From the NCBI GenBank assembly GCA_903856995.1, contig CAIODK010000268.1, positions 1-11,136 of the forward strand: a stretch of 11,136 nt of DNA, read 5' to 3'. Below are positions 6,839 through 11,136 of the stretch, one piece after another (the first letter of the stretch is position 1; every line of letters begins with the position of its first letter). The translations under genes and the position numbers were made by a program. This DNA is from an uncultured Burkholderiales bacterium (GTDB lineage: Bacteria > Pseudomonadota > Gammaproteobacteria > Burkholderiales > Burkholderiaceae_C). The notes under the pieces were generated by a model, which saw nothing but the letters and a program-made list of their open reading frames with translations, was not told the DNA's origin and did not search any database.

Positions 6839-7873
6839 ATGACCCATGCACCACACGCCATCACGCCGCAAGAAGCCCTGCAACGCGTGATCGAGCATCG
6901 CGAGATTTTCCATGACGAGATGCTGCACATCATGCGCCTCATCATGTCTGGCGAGATGTCGCCGGTTTTGATGTCCGCTTTCATCGCCGCCTTGCGCGTG
7001 AAGAAGGAGACCATTGGCGAGATCACCGCTGCAGCCCAAGTGATGCGCGAGTTCTCGACCAAGGTGGAGGTTGCAGACCGCACCCACATGGTGGACATTG
7101 TGGGCACGGGCGGGGATGGCTCGCATACCTTCAACATCTCGACATGCTCGATGTTTGTGGCGGCCGCAGCAGGTGCCAAAGTCAGCAAACACGGCGGCCG
7201 TAGCGTGAGCAGCAAAAGCGGCAGCGCCGATGTGCTGGAGAGCTTGGGGGTGAATATCAACCTCGCACCAGAAAAAATCGCACAGTGCATTGCCGAGGTG
7301 GGCATCGGCTTTATGTTTGCGCCCAACCACCACCCCGCGATGAAGAATGTTGCCCCCGTTCGTAAAGAGCTTGGCGTTCGCACCATCTTCAACATCCTTG
7401 GGCCATTGACCAACCCCGCCAGCGCGCCCAACATTTTGATGGGCGTGTTTCACCCCGATTTGGTGGGTATTCAAGTGCGTGCCTTGGAGCGTTTGGGCGC
7501 CGAGCACGCGCTGGTTGTGTACGGTCGCGATGGGTTGGATGAGGTGTCTTTGGGCGCATCCACCTTGGTGGGGGAGCTCAAGGACGGTCAGATTCGCGAG
7601 TACGAAATTCACCCCGAAGATTTTGGTTTCGCCATGAGCAGCAACCGCGCTTTGCGCGTGGAGACGCCCGAACAATCGCGCGACATGCTCTTGGGTGTTC
7701 TGGATAACCAAGCGGGCCCTGCACGTGACATCGTGGTGCTGAACACGGGCGTGGCGTTGTACGCCGCCAATGTGACGCGCTCGATGGAAGAGGGCATTGC
7801 TAGCGCGCGTGCCGCTTTGGCGTCAGGCGCGGCCAAGGCCAAGCTTGCGGAACTCATGGCCTTCACGGCCTGA
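6839..7873 (+). CDS. trpD: anthranilate phosphoribosyltransferase (TrpD)
   Basis: TrpD transfers the phosphoribosyl group of PRPP to anthranilate, the second step of the pathway. The 344-residue protein has the helical N-terminal domain and then the PRPP-binding motif VGTGGDGSHTFNIST (88-102). The conserved KHGGRSVSSKSGSADVLE (117-134) comes next, followed by APNHHPAMKNVAPVRKELGVRT (161-182; HHPAM and the Arg binding anthranilate in homologues) and YGRDGLDE (228-235), whose Asp-Glu pair coordinates metal in the family. The ATG at 6839 follows AAAGG (6828-6832) by six bases and lies nine bases after the trpG stop. It is separate from TrpG, unlike the fused E. coli protein. A 78-base gap with hairpins follows before trpC, the longest spacing inside the cluster. 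Confidence 0.97.
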   Translation: MTHAPHAITPQEALQRVIEHREIFHDEMLHIMRLIMSGEMSPVLMSAFIAALRVKKETIGEITAAAQVMREFSTKVEVADRTHMVDIVGTGGDGSHTFNISTCSMFVAAAAGAKVSKHGGRSVSSKSGSADVLESLGVNINLAPEKIAQCIAEVGIGFMFAPNHHPAMKNVAPVRKELGVRTIFNILGPLTNPASAPNILMGVFHPDLVGIQVRALERLGAEHALVVYGRDGLDEVSLGASTLVGELKDGQIREYEIHPEDFGFAMSSNRALRVETPEQSRDMLLGVLDNQAGPARDIVVLNTGVALYAANVTRSMEEGIASARAALASGAAKAKLAELMAFTA

Positions 7874-7876
7874 GCT

Positions 7877-7937
7877 CCGCACGCATGCGGCGCATCGTGC
7901 GCTGACAATTATTTTTAAACGAGTCGCCCCAAGGCGA
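7877..7937 (+). repeat. three tandem hairpins between trpD and trpC
   Basis: The trpD-trpC spacer contains three perfect five-pair inverted repeats in a row. They are CCGCA/TGCGG (7877-7881 with 7886-7890, 4-base loop), GCGCA/TGCGC (7890-7894 with 7898-7902, 3-base loop; it shares one base with the first) and TCGCC/GGCGA (7924-7928 with 7933-7937, 4-base loop). A T-rich run, ATTATTTTT, lies at 7908-7916 after the second, but five bases off the stem, so it is a poor intrinsic terminator. It may moderate read-through, stabilise or mark processing of the trpEGD message. The role is unknown. Confidence 0.5.
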
Positions 7938-7951
7938 AGAGAAAGTCAAAC

Positions 7952-8743
7952 ATGAGTGACATCCTGAACAAAATCATCGCGGTCAAGCACCAAGAGGTTG
8001 CCGCGGCGCGTCAACGTAAATCACTGGCGTCCATCCGTGCAGACGCCGAAAGCCGCGTGCTCACCCGTGACTTTGTGGGCGCCTTGCGCGCGAAGATTGC
8101 GACAGGCTTGCCCGCCGTGATCGCTGAGATCAAGAAGGCCAGCCCGTCCAAAGGCGTGATTCGCGAGGACTTCATTCCCGCCGATATCGCCCAAGCCTAT
8201 GCCGAGCACGGTGCAGCGTGTTTGTCGGTGTTGACCGACAAAGACTTTTTCCAAGGGCAGGTGGATTACCTCAAGCAAGCGCGTGCCTCATGTGATTTGC
8301 CTGTGCTGCGTAAAGACTTCATGATCGACCCGTACCAGGTGTACGAGTCGCGTGTGATGGGTGCGGATTGCATCTTGCTCATCGCGGCCTGTTTGACCGA
8401 CGCGCAAATGGCCGAAATGGAAGCCGTGGCCCGCAGCTTGGACATGGCCGTCTTGGTAGAGGTGCATGACGCAGCCGAGTTACAACGCGCGCTCAAGCTT
8501 CAGACCCCGTTGGTGGGGATCAACAACCGCAATCTGCACACCTTTGAGGTGTCGCTAGACACGACGATCAATATGCTCAAAGACGTGCCGGCGGACCGAT
8601 TGCTGGTGACCGAAAGTGGCATCGCAACGGCCGAGGATGTCCAGAAGTTGCGTGATGCCAAGGTGCATGCGTTCTTGGTTGGCGAGGTTTTTATGCGTGC
8701 GCCAAATCCGGGCGTGGCGTTGTCTGAGTTGTTTTTCGCTTAA
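7952..8743 (+). CDS. trpC: indole-3-glycerol phosphate synthase (TrpC)
   Basis: TrpC closes the indole ring of 1-(2-carboxyphenylamino)-1-deoxyribulose-5-phosphate, releasing CO2 and water. The 263-residue TIM-barrel protein shows AEIKKASPSKGVI (58-70) with Glu59 and Lys61, VLRKDFMIDPYQVYESR (118-134) with Lys121, VLVEVHDAAEL (167-177) with Glu170, GINNRNLHTFEV (189-200) with Asn191, and VTESGIATAEDV (219-230) with Glu221 and Ser222. These match the known catalytic set of the Sulfolobus enzyme (Glu51, Lys53, Lys110, Glu159, Asn180, Glu210, Ser211). The protein is monofunctional, without the TrpF domain fused to it in E. coli, so a separate trpF is expected elsewhere. The ribosome site is weak (AGAGAAAG region), and the ATG at 7952 begins the conserved SDILNKIIAVKHQEV N-terminus. 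Confidence 0.97.
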   Translation: MSDILNKIIAVKHQEVAAARQRKSLASIRADAESRVLTRDFVGALRAKIATGLPAVIAEIKKASPSKGVIREDFIPADIAQAYAEHGAACLSVLTDKDFFQGQVDYLKQARASCDLPVLRKDFMIDPYQVYESRVMGADCILLIAACLTDAQMAEMEAVARSLDMAVLVEVHDAAELQRALKLQTPLVGINNRNLHTFEVSLDTTINMLKDVPADRLLVTESGIATAEDVQKLRDAKVHAFLVGEVFMRAPNPGVALSELFFA

Positions 8744-8756
8744 CGTGCGGGCGCAC

Positions 8757-9521
8757 ATGACGGGCGATTTGTTTGGCGGTGACGCCGCATCTATTGCCTC
8801 TGATGCGCCACGTTTGACGGTCTGGGCGCCAGAAGACTGGCCTGTGCACCCAGATTGGCAGCCCACGCTTGATGTGTTTTGGCGAAGCGCGGAGGGCGTT
8901 GCGCTGGCTGCCTTTGTGCAGGACCGACTGACGGCGGGTGCGGTGATCTACCCCCGTCATCCGCTTTGGGCCTTGGAACTCACGCCGTTGTCGCAAGTCA
9001 AGGTGGTCATTCTTGGGCAGGACCCGTATCACGGGGCTTATCAAGCGCAGGGTTTGTCGTTTTCCGTAGCGACGGGTGTGAAGGTGCCGCCGTCGTTGCG
9101 CAATATCTTTAAAGAGTTGCAGCGCGACATGCATTTACGTCCACCCACCAGTGGCTCACTCGAGGCGTGGGCCGAGCGCGGCGTGTTGCTGCTCAACACG
9201 AGCCTCACGGTGGAAGATGGGCAGCCCGCCAGCCATGCCAAGCGTGGATGGGAGGCCTTGACCGATGCCTTGCTGGTCGAGGTGGCGCACACGGCGCCCG
9301 CCTGCGTTTATTTGCTGTGGGGCGCGCATGCCCAGGCCAAAGCCGAGATGATTGAGCGAGAAGCTGCGCGCTATCAACGCGAGGCTTTGGTGCTCAAGGC
9401 CAATCACCCATCGCCCTTGTCGGCCATGCGGCCGCCACAACCGTTCGTGGGGTGCGGACATTTCTCACAAGCCAAGGCTTGGTTGGCTCAAAAAAATCAA
9501 ACCATCACGTGGGATTTGTGA
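8757..9521 (+). CDS. ung: uracil-DNA glycosylase, family 1 (Ung)
   Basis: Ung excises uracil from DNA as the first step of base-excision repair. From the ATG at 8757 the product has 254 residues. Motifs are VVILGQDPYHG (83-93; Asp89 activates water and Tyr91 blocks thymine), AQGLSFSV (97-104), LLLNTSLTV (144-152; Asn147 recognises uracil) and HPSPLSA (217-223; catalytic His217), all intact. Length is slightly above the 229 residues of E. coli Ung because of an N-terminal extension of roughly 20 residues. No good ribosome site is visible; an in-frame GTG at 8745, directly after the trpC stop, is an alternative start. Further upstream in-frame starts lie inside trpC and are unlikely. The 13-base gap after trpC suggests co-transcription or coupling with the trp genes. 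No terminator is visible after it. Confidence 0.96.
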   Translation: MTGDLFGGDAASIASDAPRLTVWAPEDWPVHPDWQPTLDVFWRSAEGVALAAFVQDRLTAGAVIYPRHPLWALELTPLSQVKVVILGQDPYHGAYQAQGLSFSVATGVKVPPSLRNIFKELQRDMHLRPPTSGSLEAWAERGVLLLNTSLTVEDGQPASHAKRGWEALTDALLVEVAHTAPACVYLLWGAHAQAKAEMIEREAARYQREALVLKANHPSPLSAMRPPQPFVGCGHFSQAKAWLAQKNQTITWDL

Positions 9522-9535
9522 GTCATTTAGACCCA

Positions 9536-9561
9536 AGACTTTACGAAAGCCCCAAAAGTCT
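9536..9561. repeat. inverted repeat across the tRNA-tuf promoter
   Basis: AGACTTT (9536-9542) and AAAGTCT (9555-9561) form a perfect seven-pair inverted repeat with a 12-base centre. It spans the -35 hexamer and most of the spacer of the tRNA promoter, and its right arm ends at the first base of the extended -10. No T run follows, so it is unlikely to be the ung terminator. It could be an operator or chance. Confidence 0.4.
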
Positions 9562-9569
9562 GCTATAGT
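9540..9569 (+). promoter_or_regulatory. promoter of the tRNA-Tyr/Gly/Thr-tuf operon
   Basis: The -35 TTTACG (9540-9545) and -10 TATAGT (9564-9569) are separated by 18 bases, and TGC before the -10 makes it an extended -10. The predicted start near 9576 would leave a leader of only a few bases before tRNA-Tyr (9582). The bases after the -10 (TCGCGAT) are GC-rich, like discriminators of stable-RNA promoters subject to stringent control; that regulation is inferred. Confidence 0.75.
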
Positions 9570-9581
9570 TCGCGATTCGCC

Positions 9582-9667
9582 GGAGGGGTGCCCGAGTGGC
9601 TAAAGGGGGCAGACTGTAAATCTGTTGGCTTACGCCTACACTGGTTCGAATCCAGTCCCCTCCACCA
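9582..9667 (+). tRNA. tRNA-Tyr (GTA)
   Basis: Acceptor arms GGAGGGG (9582-9588) and CCCCTCC (9657-9663) pair perfectly, followed by A and an encoded CCA (9665-9667). The anticodon GTA is at 9616-9618 in the loop CTGTAAA. The TTCGAAT T-loop is visible. The 86-base length reflects the long variable arm of type II tRNAs, as expected for bacterial tRNA-Tyr. It is the first gene of the tRNA-tuf transcript. Confidence 0.97.
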
Positions 9668-9730
9668 GCGAAAACCAACAAGTAGAAGCGCCGATAGGCC
9701 TGCAACTGTGATGATCTTTTCTGATCTGAT

Positions 9731-9804
9731 GCGGGAGTAGTTCAATGGTAGAACCCTAGCCTTCCAAGCTAATGACGCGGGTTCGATTCCCGTCTCCCGC
9801 TCCA
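9731..9804 (+). tRNA. tRNA-Gly (TCC)
   Basis: Acceptor arms GCGGGAG (9731-9737) and CTCCCGC (9794-9800) pair perfectly, followed by T and an encoded CCA (9802-9804). The anticodon TCC is at 9763-9765 in the loop CTTCCAA. The GGTTCGATTCC T-arm is present. It reads GGA and GGG codons. It lies 63 bases after tRNA-Tyr, with no promoter needed in between. Confidence 0.97.
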
Positions 9805-9821
9805 CTTATGGTTTTCGATGG

Positions 9822-9838
9822 ATTGATTGGCGATCAAT
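9822..9838 (+). repeat. hairpin in the tRNA-Gly to tRNA-Thr spacer
   Basis: ATTGAT (9822-9827) and ATCAAT (9833-9838) form a perfect six-pair stem with the loop TGGCG, five bases before tRNA-Thr. It may be a processing signal of the polycistronic tRNA precursor; there is no T run behind it. Confidence 0.4.
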
Positions 9839-9843
9839 GTTTT

Positions 9844-9918
<75 letters not shown>

Positions 9919-9958
9919 GATTTTTTTGTAATTGACCTATTTTTTTCGGAGTCGAAAG
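9919..9958 (+). promoter_or_regulatory. tRNA-Thr to tuf spacer with two T7 tracts and tuf ribosome site
   Basis: The 40-base spacer has seven T at 9921-9927 and again at 9940-9946, with no hairpin of its own. CGGAG at 9947-9951 precedes the tuf ATG by seven bases and is a good ribosome site. I see no separate tuf promoter: TTGACC at 9932-9937 has no -10 at a usable distance upstream of the gene. The tuf message is therefore expected to be read through from the tRNA promoter and freed by tRNA processing. Confidence 0.6.
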
Positions 9959-11136
9959 ATGGCAAAAGGAAAATTTGAACGTACCAAGCCACACGTGAAC
10001 GTGGGCACTATTGGACACGTTGACCACGGTAAAACAACTTTGACTGCGGCGATCACAACGATCCTGTCAGCCAAGTTCGGCGGCGAAGCTAAGGCATACG
10101 ATCAAATCGATGCGGCTCCCGAAGAAAAAGCACGTGGCATCACGATCAACACAGCGCACGTTGAGTACGAGACTGAAAACCGTCACTACGCACACGTTGA
10201 CTGCCCAGGCCACGCTGACTATGTGAAAAACATGATCACGGGTGCTGCTCAGATGGACGGCGCTATCTTGGTGTGTTCCGCTGCTGACGGCCCAATGCCA
10301 CAAACACGCGAGCACATCTTGTTGGCTCGCCAGGTGGGCGTGCCTTACATCATCGTGTTCCTGAACAAATGCGACATGGTTGACGACACTGAGTTGTTGG
10401 AACTGGTCGAAATGGAAGTGCGCGAGTTGCTTGACAAGTACGATTTCCCAGGTGACGACACCCCAATCATCCATGGCTCTGCCAAATTGGCGCTGGAAGG
10501 CGACAAGGGTCCTTTGGGCGAAGAGGCGATCATTAAGTTGGCCGCAGCTCTGGACAGCTACATCCCTACGCCTGAGCGCGCAGTGGACGGTGCTTTCTTG
10601 ATGCCAGTCGAAGACGTGTTCTCGATCTCTGGCCGCGGCACTGTGGTGACCGGTCGTATCGAGCGCGGCATCATCAAGGTCGGCGAAGAGATTGAAATCG
10701 TGGGTATCGTTGATACACAAAAGACAACGTGTACAGGCGTGGAGATGTTCCGCAAATTGCTGGACCAAGGCCAAGCTGGTGACAACGTGGGTATTTTGTT
10801 GCGCGGTACAAAGCGCGAAGACGTGCAGCGCGGTCAAGTGCTGTGCAAGCCATCTTCAGTCAAGCCACACACTCACTTCACGGCTGAGATCTATGTGTTG
10901 TCTAAAGACGAAGGCGGCCGCCACACACCATTCTTCAACAACTACCGTCCTCAGTTCTACTTCCGTACGACTGACGTGACAGGCGCTATCGAATTGCCAG
11001 AAGGCAAAGAGATGGTGATGCCAGGTGACAACGTGTCGATCACTGTGAAGTTGATCCACCCCATTGCGATGGAAGAAGGCTTGCGCTTCGCCATCCGCGA
11101 AGGCGGTAAGACGGTTGGCGCTGGTGTGGTTGCTAA
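9959..11136 (+). CDS. tuf: translation elongation factor Tu (EF-Tu), 3' partial
   Basis: EF-Tu delivers aminoacyl-tRNA to the ribosome as a GTP complex. The frame opens at ATG 9959 (MAKGKFERTKPHVNVGTIGH) and stays open to the window end, giving 392 complete codons plus two bases. The last residues read GKTVGAGVVA, so only about four codons are missing from the roughly 396 usual in betaproteobacteria. The G domain shows GHVDHGKT (19-26, P-loop), RGIT (59-62, switch I Thr62), DCPGH (81-85, catalytic His85) and NKCD (136-139, guanine specificity). Domains 2 and 3 follow, with RGTVVTGRIERG around bases 10633-10671. It follows three tRNA genes, as tufB does in E. coli. Codon choice differs from the upstream genes, with many ACA, CCA, GCA and GCT codons. 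Confidence 0.98.
   Translation, partial: MAKGKFERTKPHVNVGTIGHVDHGKTTLTAAITTILSAKFGGEAKAYDQIDAAPEEKARGITINTAHVEYETENRHYAHVDCPGHADYVKNMITGAAQMDGAILVCSAADGPMPQTREHILLARQVGVPYIIVFLNKCDMVDDTELLELVEMEVRELLDKYDFPGDDTPIIHGSAKLALEGDKGPLGEEAIIKLAAALDSYIPTPERAVDGAFLMPVEDVFSISGRGTVVTGRIERGIIKVGEEIEIVGIVDTQKTTCTGVEMFRKLLDQGQAGDNVGILLRGTKREDVQRGQVLCKPSSVKPHTHFTAEIYVLSKDEGGRHTPFFNNYRPQFYFRTTDVTGAIELPEGKEMVMPGDNVSITVKLIHPIAMEEGLRFAIREGGKTVGAGVVA

Noticed and set aside
6455..7711. A 418-codon open frame on the minus strand
   Set aside because: It lies opposite trpG and trpD, whose protein motifs are complete. The long antisense frame follows from GC-rich codon structure, and its product is His/Arg-rich with no recognisable domain.
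8616..8756. In-frame 5' extension of ung into trpC
   Set aside because: The added residues are a frame-shifted reading of the trpC end and resemble no Ung N-terminus.
10067..10837. A 256-codon minus-strand frame opposite tuf
   Set aside because: It is fully contained in the conserved EF-Tu coding sequence on the other strand; a shadow frame.

Overview
The window looks like core chromosome of a betaproteobacterium, most likely order Burkholderiales, family Comamonadaceae. This is inferred from the split pntAA-pntAB-pntB operon, the trpEGDC-ung order, the tRNA-Tyr/Gly/Thr-tuf order and the protein sequences; the genus is not resolved. Base composition is moderately GC-rich. I see no mobile element, phage gene, CRISPR array or obvious foreign segment.

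Layout. (1) 1-2897, plus strand: the membrane proton-translocating NAD(P) transhydrogenase operon pntAA (5' end cut by the window edge), pntAB and pntB, tightly packed. (2) 2904-3680, minus strand: a lone secreted protein of unknown function that looks like an outer-membrane beta-barrel, convergent with pntB. (3) 3790-4521: an HAD-family phosphoglycolate phosphatase (gph). (4) 4527-8743: the first tryptophan gene cluster. It has an extended -10 promoter and a 27-codon leader ORF carrying a Trp-Pro-Trp stretch, followed by a structured leader, trpE, trpG, trpD and trpC. (5) 8757-9521: uracil-DNA glycosylase (ung), 13 bases after trpC. (6) 9540-11136: a strong promoter, tRNA-Tyr, tRNA-Gly, tRNA-Thr and tuf (EF-Tu), whose last codons run past the window edge.

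How it works together. The Pnt complex uses the proton gradient to make NADPH. TrpE and TrpG form anthranilate synthase, TrpD adds the phosphoribosyl group and TrpC closes the indole ring. trpF, trpB and trpA are not here, which fits the usual split of trp genes into two clusters in this group. The tRNA-tuf block supplies EF-Tu and three of the tRNAs it carries, from one promoter with a GC-rich discriminator.

The most interesting point is the trp leader. A short Trp-rich ORF begins at about the predicted transcription start, so it may be translated as a leaderless message. The leader RNA can form several hairpins but has no U-tract terminator, which suggests control of trpE by something other than classical intrinsic-terminator attenuation. 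I did not find an undescribed multi-gene system; the rest is ordinary housekeeping sequence.
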